Shown: in pieces, positions 1-7,737 of the stretch
Layout of the letters: each line of letters starts with the position of its first letter
Numbering within the stretch: position 1 is the first letter of the stretch
Assembly: GCA_964512675.1 (NCBI GenBank)
Contig: CAZEJR010000007.1
Location: 37,717-101,716, forward strand
Direction of reading: 5' to 3'
Source of the DNA: A07HB70 sp964512675
GTDB lineage: Archaea > Halobacteriota > Halobacteria > Halobacteriales > Haloferacaceae
DNA: 64,000 bases
Position numbers and translations under genes: made by a program
Notes under the pieces: generated by a model
Told to the model about the DNA's origin: nothing
Seen by the model: the letters and a program-made list of their open reading frames with translations, nothing else
Databases searched by the model: none

Positions 1-891
1 CACCCCCGTCTCGCTCGCCTCGTAGCGCGACCGCGAACGCATCGTCGTCACCGTCTGGAGGACGGGGACGCCGAGCCTGTCGAGGAAGACGTCCTCGGCG
101 CCCGCCCCCTCGTCGTCCGCCGCGCGGCCGCGTTCGTCCATCGAGAGCGAGAACATGAACGACGAGCAGACGGCGTCGACGGTCGGCTCACCGGATTCGA
201 GAAGCCACTCGTCGACGATCCGTTCGGCGTCCCAGCCGCCGTCCGCGTCTTCCTCCGTCGCCGGATTGCAGAACACCGGGAGCGCGTCCGCTCCGTGCCG
301 CTCGATCGCCCGGACCTGCGCGTCGACGTACGCGAGGTTCTCGTGTGTCCAGTGGCTCTCGTAGAACCAGACGGCGACGGTCGGTCGGTCGGCGTCGAAC
401 GTCGCCCGGAGCTCCGCGTGGGTCGCGCCCGGGTGGTCCGGATGATAGACCCCCTCTGTCGGGAGGGAGACCGGATCGTCGTGAGCAACGGCCCGGTCGC
501 CGTAGGTGTCGACGAGAAACCGGAGGCAGTTCGCGACGTTCGCCGTCCCGCCGCGCTCGAGGTAGTCGTAAACCCGGTCGCGGTCCGGGGGGGCGACGGT
601 GGTGTCCTCGACGGCGTAGGCGTCGCCGGTCGACTTCACCACCAGCGGCACACCCGCCTCGCGCAGTCGCTCGACCGCGTGGTCGTACCCCGGCATGCTG
701 TCCTCGCCGCCGTGGAGCCACAGCACGACCGCCGTCGGGTCGTCGAGTTCGTCGAGAAACGCGTCGACGTCGCCGGGCCCGTCGAGGTCGCTCTCCGAGC
801 GCGCGACCACGTCGGCGTCGACACGTCCGGCGGCGCGGCCGACCGCGCCCAGTTCGTTCTCCGTCGCCGTGTATAGTCCGATCGTCGACAT
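1..891 (-). CDS. cobN: CobN-type cobaltochelatase large subunit, N-terminal part (runs off the window)
   Basis: About 297 N-terminal codons are present; the gene continues past base 1 with no stop. It starts at an ATG (889-891) giving MSTIGLYTATENELG and remains open. The reading has the CobN/BchH N-terminal style: a sugar-binding-like alpha/beta segment with AVVLWLHGGEDSMPGYD near residue 55, then a block with FYESHWTHENLAYVDAQVRA and DALPVFCNP. CobN inserts cobalt into hydrogenobyrinate a,c-diamide with ATP-hydrolysing AAA/VWA partners, and the partner chlID starts only 25 bp away in the opposite direction. Family assignment is from sequence recall; substrate (Co rather than Mg) is inferred from the surrounding B12 genes. 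Confidence 0.85.
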   Translation of the reverse strand, partial: MSTIGLYTATENELGAVGRAAGRVDADVVARSESDLDGPGDVDAFLDELDDPTAVVLWLHGGEDSMPGYDHAVERLREAGVPLVVKSTGDAYAVEDTTVAPPDRDRVYDYLERGGTANVANCLRFLVDTYGDRAVAHDDPVSLPTEGVYHPDHPGATHAELRATFDADRPTVAVWFYESHWTHENLAYVDAQVRAIERHGADALPVFCNPATEEDADGGWDAERIVDEWLLESGEPTVDAVCSSFMFSLSMDERGRAADDEGAGAEDVFLDRLGVPVLQTVTTMRSRSRYEASETGV

Positions 892-916
892 AATCTTGTT
901 AAACCTCCGTTTCGCT

Positions 917-3052
917 ATGTCAAGTATGGTTGTCTACGGCGGGAACAAGAAAGCTTCGGGCGTCGGGGCCGAAGCCCCGTCGTTCGCGGGGATCGTGGGC
1001 CAGACGGAGCTCAAGCGAGCGTTACTCGCGGCCGCGACCGACGACGCGCTCGACGGACTCCTCGTCCGCGGGGAGAAAGGGACCGCGAAGTCGACCGCGG
1101 TCCGGGCGCTCGCCGGCCTGCTTCCGACCCAGCGCGCCGTCGCCGACTGTCCGTACGGCTGTCCGCCAGCCGACCCGGACCGGCAGTGTGCCGACTGCCG
1201 GGAGCGGTCGGACCCGCCGGTCACCGAGCGGCAGGTCCCGCTGGTGACGCTCCCGCTCGGCGCGACGCGCGAACGGGTGGTCGGGTCGCTCTCCGTCGCC
1301 GACGCGCTGGACGGCGACCCGACGTTCGACCCCGGCCTGCTGGCCCGCGCGAACCGTGGCATACTGTACGTCGACGAGGTGAATCTGCTCGACGACCACC
1401 TCGTCGACGCGGTGCTGGACGCCGCCGCGAGCGGCGTCAACCGTGTCGAGCGCGACGGCGTGAGTCGGACTCACCCTGCGGACGTCACGCTCGTCGGGAC
1501 GATGAACCCGGAAGAGGGCGACCTGCGCCCGCAGCTCCGCGACCGGTTCGCGCTCTCGACGTCCGTCTCGGCCTGCGCCGACGTCGACGACCGCGTCCGG
1601 ATCGTCGAGCGCGCGCTCGGAACCGCGACGCCCGGCGAGGACGACGGCGACCACGCCGAGCGGCTCCTTGCGGCACGGGATCGACTCGACGACGTCGAGG
1701 TGCCGCGCGCGTTCCTGGAGCAGGTCGCGACGCTCTGTCGCGACGCCGGCGTCGACGGCCACCGGGCCGACCTCGCCGCGACGCGGGCGGCCCGGGCGCT
1801 CGCCGCCCTCGAGGGCCGGACGAAGGTGATCGAGAGCGACGTCCGCCGTGGCGCCGAACTCGCGCTCCCGCACCGGCTCCGGGCGGACCCGTTCGACGAC
1901 GCGCCGGACCCGGACGACCTGATAGACGAGCACTTCGACGACGAGGAGCCGGAGCCGGAGCCAGACGACGACCCGTCCGAGGGTGACGGCGACGAGCGGT
2001 CGACGGAGCCAGACGACGACCCGTCCGAGGGTGACGGCGACGAGGCGCAGGCGCCGCAGGGGGCGCCCGACGCCGACGAGGCCGGCGGCGACGGAGACGC
2101 CACGTCGGGAGCCGACGACGGCTCCGACGCCGACGGGCGTCCGGCGGAACGGCCCTCCGGCGGACCCGACGAGGACGACGGGAGACGAGGTGACGCGGAC
2201 GAGCGGTCGACGGAGCCCGGCGACGACGAGTCCGGCGACGACGACGCCGACGAGGAGGCCACGCCGCTCGTCCCCGGTGCGGCGCGGTCGCCGGCGGACG
2301 ACGCCGCGGCGCCGTCGTTCGAGGCTCCGGAGGCCGACGACGCCGGACGGTCCGGCGGGGCGTCGGCGTCGCCCGACGCCGCCGGGACCGGGCCGCGGGT
2401 GCGCACGCGCCGGGCGAGCGGCGACCGCGTCGACGCGGCGGCCTCGGTGCGGGCCGCGGGCCGGCGCGGTGCCGGATCGGTCGAGTCGCGCGACCTCCGC
2501 GAGTCGGTGCGAGCGTCCTCGGCGCCGGCGCTCGTCACCTTCGTCGTCGACGCGAGCGCGTCGATGCGACCGGCCATGCGGGCGGCGAAAGGGACGGTGC
2601 TCGCGCTCCTGCGCGAGGCGTACGAGGCGCGCGACGAGGTGGCGTTCGTCGCCTTCGCCGGCGAGGACGCCGAGGTGTTGCTCCCGCCGACCGACAGCGT
2701 CTCGATGGCTGCCAGACACCTCAAGCAGCTCCCGACGGGCGACCGGACGCCGCTTCCGGACGGGCTGCGGACGGCACACCGCGTCGTCGAGCGGGCCGAC
2801 CCGGCGGCGAGCGTCGTCGTGCTCGTCACGGACGGTCGGGCGAACGTCGCGGCGGAGAGCCCGACCGCCGAGACACGGTCGGCGGCGCGCGCCCTCGCCG
2901 AGACGGGCAGCCGCGTCGTCGTCGTCGACGCGAGCGACGGCGCACGCGGCCTCGTCGGCGTCGTCCGCGACGCGACCGGCGGCGAGCGGGTCCCGCTGTC
3001 GGCGCTGTCTGCCGAGCGGGTGGGCGACGCGCTCGCCGCGGCCAGAGAGTAG
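917..3052 (+). CDS. chlID: Cobalt/magnesium chelatase ATPase ChlID (fused AAA and VWA domains)
   Basis: 711 aa. It supplies ATP-driven remodelling to the CobN subunit. The N-terminal half is an AAA+ module: Walker A GEKGTAKST near residue 52, CPYGCPP and a Cys cluster typical of BchI/ChlI, and Walker B ILYVDEVNLL. A long acidic linker (roughly residues 330-500), almost all D/E/P/G, follows and contains an internal duplication. The C-terminal VWA domain carries the MIDAS motif DASAS. The start was taken at ATG 917 (MSSMVVYGG); ATG 926 is an alternative. Longer in-frame sequence upstream would overlap cobN and lacks family similarity. It fuses the ChlI and ChlD roles, as is usual in haloarchaea. 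Confidence 0.9.
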   Translation: MSSMVVYGGNKKASGVGAEAPSFAGIVGQTELKRALLAAATDDALDGLLVRGEKGTAKSTAVRALAGLLPTQRAVADCPYGCPPADPDRQCADCRERSDPPVTERQVPLVTLPLGATRERVVGSLSVADALDGDPTFDPGLLARANRGILYVDEVNLLDDHLVDAVLDAAASGVNRVERDGVSRTHPADVTLVGTMNPEEGDLRPQLRDRFALSTSVSACADVDDRVRIVERALGTATPGEDDGDHAERLLAARDRLDDVEVPRAFLEQVATLCRDAGVDGHRADLAATRAARALAALEGRTKVIESDVRRGAELALPHRLRADPFDDAPDPDDLIDEHFDDEEPEPEPDDDPSEGDGDERSTEPDDDPSEGDGDEAQAPQGAPDADEAGGDGDATSGADDGSDADGRPAERPSGGPDEDDGRRGDADERSTEPGDDESGDDDADEEATPLVPGAARSPADDAAAPSFEAPEADDAGRSGGASASPDAAGTGPRVRTRRASGDRVDAAASVRAAGRRGAGSVESRDLRESVRASSAPALVTFVVDASASMRPAMRAAKGTVLALLREAYEARDEVAFVAFAGEDAEVLLPPTDSVSMAARHLKQLPTGDRTPLPDGLRTAHRVVERADPAASVVVLVTDGRANVAAESPTAETRSAARALAETGSRVVVVDASDGARGLVGVVRDATGGERVPLSALSAERVGDALAAARE

Positions 3053-3067
3053 GCTCGGCTGTCTCTC

Positions 3068-3104
3068 ACCGCAATATTTACAAGCTCAGTTGTGTTCGTA
3101 CAAC
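3068..3104 (+). promoter_or_regulatory. Promoter and small dyad upstream of cbtB
   Basis: An AT-rich box (caatatttac, about 3072-3081) lies about 40 bp before the cbtB ATG. It is followed by a 5-bp-arm inverted repeat, GTTGT GTTCGT ACAAC, at 3089-3104. A closely related sequence occurs upstream of cbiT. It is a candidate operator for cobalt/B12-responsive control; no regulator is assigned. Confidence 0.4.
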
Positions 3105-3115
3105 TCGGCTTTCGA

Positions 3116-3304
3116 ATGTCGACACACCACCCGACCGTCCACGACCGTCTCGCGCTCGTCCGCTCGGAGCTGACACCCGCAGAGGCCGCCGCCGGCATCC
3201 TGCTCGTCGCCGCGCTCGGAGTCACGCTCCTCTTTCTCCAGGAGCCGCTTGCGCACGAGTCGCTCCACGACTTCCGGCACGCGGCGGGGATAACCTGTCA
3301 CTGA
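3116..3304 (+). CDS. cbtB: Cobalt transporter subunit CbtB
   Basis: 62 aa with one membrane helix (about residues 24-43, AAAGILLVAALGVTLLFLQ). The C-terminal His-rich tail contains HESLHDFRH, the proposed metal-binding signature of CbtB. The stop TGA is followed directly by the ATG of cbtA, so the two are translationally linked. CbtAB is a predicted cobalt importer, and its position beside chlatase genes fits cobalt supply for B12. The start ATG 3116 was preferred over an upstream in-frame codon because it fits the promoter at 3070-3080. Confidence 0.85.
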   Translation: MSTHHPTVHDRLALVRSELTPAEAAAGILLVAALGVTLLFLQEPLAHESLHDFRHAAGITCH

Positions 3305-3937
3305 ATGCTCCGGACATACCTGACGCGTGGCGTCGCCGCCGGTGTCGTCGTCGGCGTCCCCTTCGGACTGACAGTCGCGGTCGTCGGCGACCCGACTGCC
3401 GGCGGCGTCGGCACCGACGCCACCCTGGCGTCGTTCGCTGTCACCGGTGTCGCCGCCGCCCTCTGGAGTGTCCTGCTCGGGGCCGTCGTCTTCGGCGCCG
3501 CGCACTTCCTGTTCGAGCCGCTGGTTCCGGGGCGCGGCGCGGTCAGGAGCTACCTGCTCGGTGCCGCCGGATTCGTCACCGTCTCCGGTGCTCCGTGGCT
3601 CGTGCTTCCGCCCGGCGTCGAGTCGGCGCTCCCCGCCGGGACCCGGGTCGCGCTGTACGCCGGGGCGATGGTCGCCGGCGCCGCCGCCTGCCTGCTCGCG
3701 GGCGCGACGTACCGGCGGGTCCGCCGCACCAGCGGGCGACGCGTCGCACTCGCCGCAGCGCTCGTCCCGCTCTCACTTCTCTCCGGCCTCGCCGTCGTCG
3801 GTCCGGTCGGCGTGCCCGTAGCCGACCTCGCGCTCCCGGTCGTCGCCGGACAGCCCGCACTCTGGGCGGCGCTCGCGACCGTCCACGCCGTCAGGACGAC
3901 GCCGCGTCGCCCCGCGACGACGCCGGCGGGCGACTGA
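3305..3937 (+). CDS. cbtA: Cobalt transporter membrane subunit CbtA
   Basis: 210 aa integral membrane protein with about five to six hydrophobic segments and small Gly/Ala/Val-rich loops. The family is recognised by position directly after cbtB and by the N-terminal layout (LRTYLTRGVAAGVVVGVPFGL). It is predicted to form the cobalt permease with CbtB in the cytoplasmic membrane. It is immediately adjacent to cbtB with no spacer, so the two form one transcript. Transport specificity is inferred from family and context. Confidence 0.85.
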   Translation: MLRTYLTRGVAAGVVVGVPFGLTVAVVGDPTAGGVGTDATLASFAVTGVAAALWSVLLGAVVFGAAHFLFEPLVPGRGAVRSYLLGAAGFVTVSGAPWLVLPPGVESALPAGTRVALYAGAMVAGAAACLLAGATYRRVRRTSGRRVALAAALVPLSLLSGLAVVGPVGVPVADLALPVVAGQPALWAALATVHAVRTTPRRPATTPAGD

Positions 3938-3968
3938 GGCTCGCCGCCGGCCTCCGCGCGCCCGTCGA

Positions 3969-5153
3969 CTACTCGACCAGCAGCCGGTACGCCCCTCGCT
4001 CGACGCCCTCGTCGTGGTAGACGACCGGCTCCTCGACGGCGGCGACGCGCTCCTCGTCCGCCGCGACCGCCGTTACCACGCCCTCCGTCTCGACCGTCGC
4101 TCGCGGCCCGTCGGGACCGAACGTCCGGAGGCCGTGGACGGCTGCGTCGCGGTCCCGGAAGTGCTGGGCGCCGGGCACTGCGAGCGTCTCGTCGCCCGCG
4201 GCGACGCCGGACGCGAACCCGCCAACCGACGCCGTCCAGCGGCGCTCTCCCCGGCGACAGCCGGCGACCGCGTGCTCGTTCGGGTGGCGTGCCTCTGTCT
4301 CGCGCCCCTCGACCGGGTAGGTGTTGCCGGTGACGAACGCGACGGTCCCGCCGACGGCGGCGGCGTGGTTCGGGTACGCGTACACCCGCTCTCCGCCGAC
4401 GACCGTCTCTGTTCCGAGGTCGACACGCCAGCGAACCGCTCCGTCCGGACCGAGGCGGTAGCCACGCTTGTCCGCGTGGCTCGCGACCGCCGCGCCGTCG
4501 TCGAGTAGCGCGACGTCGCCGACACGTCGCGTTCCGTCGCCCGGCGGGTCCCACCGACACCGGACGGCTCCGTCGTCGTCGAGGATCACGAGGCCGACGT
4601 CGTGGCCGCCGGGACAGCGGTTGTACGCGACTGCGACCCGGTCGTCGCGGACCGAGAGCGCGACCGGCGACGCGTCGGCGGCGTGTGTCCACGCGACGGA
4701 GCCGTCGGGAGCGAACGCGTACACGCGGCTCTCGAACCGGCGTTCGTCGCCGTCGCGTTCGTACCGCCGTGCGGCGGCGTACAGCCGCCGCTCGCCGGTC
4801 GCGACCGCGGCGACGACCGGGAGCTGGAATCGCGTCTCCGTCGTCGCCTGCCCGACCTCGGCGGCGGTCTCGTGGCGCCACCGCCGCCGTCCTGTCGCGT
4901 CGTACAGTTCGACGCCGCCGCGGGGGCCGCGCTCGCCGACGGCGACGCCGCCCGCGAACGGCACCGCGGCGACGACCGACGCGTCTCGAGAGTCTGTCGC
5001 CCACCGCTCCGCGAGCGCCTGGCCGAACGCCCGCACCCGTCCGCCGGCGGTCCCGGCGACGACGAGGCCGTCGACCAGCGCGACCGCCGACCGCCGACCG
5101 GCGTGACGCGAGCGTGCCGGCGGCGGGTCGCCCAGCGCGACCCGGTCGGTCAC
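3969..5153 (-). CDS. PQQ/WD40-like beta-propeller protein of the cobalamin cluster
   Basis: 394 aa, GTG start. Repeated blade-like units of about 40 residues are visible, each with a hydrophobic beta strand and Gly-Gly or Asp turns (for example VALVDGLVVAGTAGGRVRAFG, VYAFAPDGSVAWTHAAD, RLGPDGAVRWRVDLG). The DGSVAW and DGAVRW blocks are typical of BamB/PQQ-type propellers. There is no signal peptide or membrane helix, so it is probably cytoplasmic. The GTG overlaps the stop of the DUF3209 gene by 4 bases, so it is the last gene of the cbi operon. The molecular role in B12 synthesis is unknown. Confidence 0.75.
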   Translation of the reverse strand: MTDRVALGDPPPARSRHAGRRSAVALVDGLVVAGTAGGRVRAFGQALAERWATDSRDASVVAAVPFAGGVAVGERGPRGGVELYDATGRRRWRHETAAEVGQATTETRFQLPVVAAVATGERRLYAAARRYERDGDERRFESRVYAFAPDGSVAWTHAADASPVALSVRDDRVAVAYNRCPGGHDVGLVILDDDGAVRCRWDPPGDGTRRVGDVALLDDGAAVASHADKRGYRLGPDGAVRWRVDLGTETVVGGERVYAYPNHAAAVGGTVAFVTGNTYPVEGRETEARHPNEHAVAGCRRGERRWTASVGGFASGVAAGDETLAVPGAQHFRDRDAAVHGLRTFGPDGPRATVETEGVVTAVAADEERVAAVEEPVVYHDEGVERGAYRLLVE

Positions 5154-5530
5154 GCCTCCTCGTCCTCGACCGGGAACGTCTCGTGGAGGACGTCGTGTGA
5201 CTCCCCGAGGCCGTCCAGGACGCCGGTTCCGTGGTCGGTCAGCCGGGCGACCGCGCGCTCGGCGTCGCGGACGGCGACCAGCCGCCCGCGGAGGTAGTCG
5301 TACTCCGGGTCGTCGGGGTCGGCTGCGGCCACCTCGGCCTCTAAGTCGACGAGCGCGGCGTCGAGGTGTCTGGCGACGGCGTCGAGCGTCTCTGCCGCTG
5401 CCAGCGCCCCGACGGGCCCCGTGTCGTGTCCCTCGAGTTCCGCCTCGGCGTGTGCTCGCGCGCTCTCGTCGGCGGTGCCGAGGGTGTTCATCAGTCCGAG
5501 TCGTAGCGCCTCTATCTCGTGGCAGGTCAT
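5150..5530 (-). CDS. DUF3209 family protein
   Basis: 126 aa, acidic and mostly helical. The N-terminus MTCHEIEALRLGLMNTLG matches the conserved opening of DUF3209, a haloarchaeal family found in cobalamin clusters. The rest (LDAVARHLDAALVDLEAEVAAAD and after) suggests two or three long helices that could self-associate. It lies 28 bp downstream of cbiX and overlaps the propeller gene by 4 bp. The single Cys-His pair near the start (TCHE) could bind metal, but that is a guess. Function is unknown. Confidence 0.8.
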   Translation of the reverse strand: MTCHEIEALRLGLMNTLGTADESARAHAEAELEGHDTGPVGALAAAETLDAVARHLDAALVDLEAEVAAADPDDPEYDYLRGRLVAVRDAERAVARLTDHGTGVLDGLGESHDVLHETFPVEDEEA

Positions 5531-5558
5531 GTGGTATCGTGGGTGTGTCGTGGTTCGG

Positions 5559-6788
5559 TCACAGCGTCTGGTCGACGAGCTCCGAGACGATCCGACCGCG
5601 GTCGAGGTGCGAGCCGACGATGCGCTCGGCGTCGTCGGGGTCGACCTCGCCGTACCAGACGCCGTCGGGGTAGACGGCGACGGTCGGCCCCGAGTCACAC
5701 CGACCGAGACAGGACGTGCGGGTGATCCGCGCGTCGCAGGCGTCGGAGTCCCGGGCCGCCTGCCGCAGGCGCTCGAGCACCTCGGGGGCGCCCCCCGCCG
5801 CACAGGTCCGGTTCGTGCAGACCGCGACGTGGTTCGCGGGCGCGTCGTGGGCGTGCGGGTCGTCGTCGACGTCGGAGCGGTCGGCGTGTGTCTCGCGGTT
5901 GGTGAGCGCCCGGAGTGTCGCCCGCGCCCCGCCGACGTCCTCCTCGTAGCCGTCGAGCTCGACCTTGTACTTGCAGGTGTCACAGGACATCTCGACGGAG
6001 TCGGTGCGGGCCTCCTGCCACCGGTCGCCGAGGACGTCGAGGAGCCGCGAGTCGGTGCCGAGCGGGTCGCCCGCCGCGGCGTCGACGTACGGGTACTCGC
6101 CGTCGAAGTCGTCGGTCCACTCCCGCACCCGCTCGGTCAGGACCCCGTCGCCCAGCATATACGGGACGACGACGACGGCGTCGGGCCGTCGCTTGGCGAG
6201 GTCCGGCAGCGCGTCGTCGAGCCGCGGCTCCGTGACGCCGACGAACGCCGTCGCCGTGCGCGAGAGCTCGCGGCCCTCGTACAGCAGGCGCGACAGCTTG
6301 TGGGCGTCGGCGTTCGCGTCCGGGTCGCTCGACCCGCGGGCACAGAGCACCACGGCGACGTCGTCCTCGCTCCGGTCGACGCCGAGGTCGGCCTCGACCG
6401 CCCGGGCCCGGTCGTCGACCAGGTCGACGAGTGCGGGGTGGACCCCGAGGTGGCCGCCGGCGTGGATCGAGAGGTCGTCGTGCTCCGACCGCGCCGCCTC
6501 GACCGCCAGCGGAACGTCGTTTTTCACGTGACTCGCCGCGAACAGCGAGAGCTGGACGACCGACAGCCGCGACACCGCGCGCGACAGGCCGGCGACGCCG
6601 TCCGCGATCGACGGCTCGGCCAGCTCGAGGAAGGCGGCGTCGACCGGCAGTCCGAGCCGGCGCTCGAGGTCGGCGGCCAGCTCTCGCACCTGCTCGTTCG
6701 ACCGCTCGCGCCGCGAGCCGTGCCCGACCAACACCACCGCCTCGTCGTCGGTCGACGGCGGGGCCGTCGTCACGGCGTGTCCCGTCAC
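5559..6788 (-). CDS. cbiX: Sirohydrochlorin cobaltochelatase CbiX fused to a [2Fe-2S] ferredoxin-like domain
   Basis: 409 aa. The first part (residues about 15-250) has two CbiX half-domains, with AVVLVGHGSRRERSNEQV at the start and VVLCARGSSDPDANA at the second repeat; the His and Glu/His metal ligands appear as GHGS and AGGHLGVHP. This enzyme inserts Co2+ early (anaerobic-type route). A linker with SCDTCKYK and a His/Asp-rich stretch leads to a thioredoxin-like [2Fe-2S] domain: CTNRTC about residue 325 and CLGRC about residue 360. The GTG start at 6788 overlaps the next gene by 4 bp. In-frame open sequence continues upstream but belongs to the neighbouring genes. Confidence 0.9.
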   Translation of the reverse strand: MTGHAVTTAPPSTDDEAVVLVGHGSRRERSNEQVRELAADLERRLGLPVDAAFLELAEPSIADGVAGLSRAVSRLSVVQLSLFAASHVKNDVPLAVEAARSEHDDLSIHAGGHLGVHPALVDLVDDRARAVEADLGVDRSEDDVAVVLCARGSSDPDANADAHKLSRLLYEGRELSRTATAFVGVTEPRLDDALPDLAKRRPDAVVVVPYMLGDGVLTERVREWTDDFDGEYPYVDAAAGDPLGTDSRLLDVLGDRWQEARTDSVEMSCDTCKYKVELDGYEEDVGGARATLRALTNRETHADRSDVDDDPHAHDAPANHVAVCTNRTCAAGGAPEVLERLRQAARDSDACDARITRTSCLGRCDSGPTVAVYPDGVWYGEVDPDDAERIVGSHLDRGRIVSELVDQTL

Positions 6789-7492
6789 AGCGTCCCGACC
6801 TCCCGACCGGTCGCGCGCTCGACGCTCCGGCGGAGCTTCGCCCGTCGGCTGTCGCTGTACAGCCCGGTCTCGTCGCTGCCGGCGTAGAGCCACGCCGCGA
6901 ACGCGCCGACCTCGGCCCCGTCTGCCAGTCCGAACCAGTGGCCGCCCGACGACGACGCCGCGAGGTCGTCGCTCGGGACGGCGGGCGGCGCGTCGTCCAG
7001 CAGGCCACGGACCGTCCGCAACAGCCGCTCGTCGTCGTGGACGAACGAGACGCCGACGGTGCCGCTCGACTCGCGGAAGCAGACCGTCCCACAGGCCTCC
7101 AGCAGGCCGCGCAGGAGCGTCGGACCGTTCGCGAGCGCGTCCAGCCGGTACCCGCCCGGCTGACCGCCGTACGGGAGGCCAAACGCGGCGGCTGCCCGCT
7201 CCGCGGGCGCGCCGAACACCTTGATCTCGTGTTCGTCGTCGTACCTGACTACGGAGGCGTCGTGTGCCGACTCGCGGGCCGCGACCCGGTGGTCGCGCTC
7301 GGCCCCCGCGCCGGCAACCGCCGCGAGCGCCCGTGCGGCGCCCTCGTCGCCGGCCCGAACGACGACACAGTCCTCGCGCAGTTCGCCGTCGCCCGCGACC
7401 CGTCCCCAGAGGTACGCCGTCGCCGGCGTCGCGGCCAGCAGGTCCGGCTCCGGCTCCGGAAGCGGTCGGTCGGCGGCTGTCGCGTCGCTCAC
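6785..7492 (-). CDS. Cobalamin-cluster protein with two LAGLIDADG-like halves
   Basis: 235 aa, GTG start overlapping the ferredoxin stop by 4 bp. There are two similar halves, each opening with a LAGLIDADG-type helix: TAYLWGRVAGDGELRED near residue 25 and LLRGLLEACGTVCF near residue 135. Each is followed by a hydrophobic strand and a helix (FVHDDERLLRTVRGLL), and the protein ends in a basic helix (RRAKLRRSVERA). The fold resemblance to LAGLIDADG proteins is my inference. It has no intein or intron context and sits inside the cbi operon, so a domesticated non-nuclease role is likely. The second motif lacks the catalytic acid. Confidence 0.6.
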   Translation of the reverse strand: MSDATAADRPLPEPEPDLLAATPATAYLWGRVAGDGELREDCVVVRAGDEGAARALAAVAGAGAERDHRVAARESAHDASVVRYDDEHEIKVFGAPAERAAAAFGLPYGGQPGGYRLDALANGPTLLRGLLEACGTVCFRESSGTVGVSFVHDDERLLRTVRGLLDDAPPAVPSDDLAASSSGGHWFGLADGAEVGAFAAWLYAGSDETGLYSDSRRAKLRRSVERATGREVGTL

Positions 7493-7737
7493 GGCTCGCC
7501 CTCCGGCTCGCTCGCCGCCGTCTCGACGGCGATCGCGTCGACCGGACACGCCCGTGCCGCCGCCCGGGCCGCGTCGACACGCTCGTCGTCGAACTCCGCG
7601 ACGACGACGTCGCCGGCTCCGTCCCCGAGCGTCGCGAGCCCGTCTGCGGCCTCGCGGAACCGGTCGTCTCGGACGAGGCAGGCGAAGATGCCCTCGCACC
7701 GCTCGCGGTCGAGGGTGACGCGGTACTCAGTAGTCAT
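7489..7737 (-). CDS. Small 3Fe-4S/4Fe-4S-type ferredoxin of the cobalamin operon
   Basis: 82 aa. It has a reduced ferredoxin pattern: C-x5-C (CEGIFACL, residues 13-19) and a later CPVDAI. Three cysteines are typical of single-cluster [3Fe-4S] ferredoxins. It probably donates electrons to a cobalamin step; candidate partners are the CbiX-ferredoxin fusion or a ring-contraction or cobalt-reduction enzyme. It overlaps cbiH by 11 bp upstream and the LAGLIDADG-like gene by 4 bp downstream. The ATG start gives MTTEYRVTLDRERCEG, a normal N-terminus for this family. Confidence 0.8.
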   Translation of the reverse strand: MTTEYRVTLDRERCEGIFACLVRDDRFREAADGLATLGDGAGDVVVAEFDDERVDAARAAARACPVDAIAVETAASEPEGEP

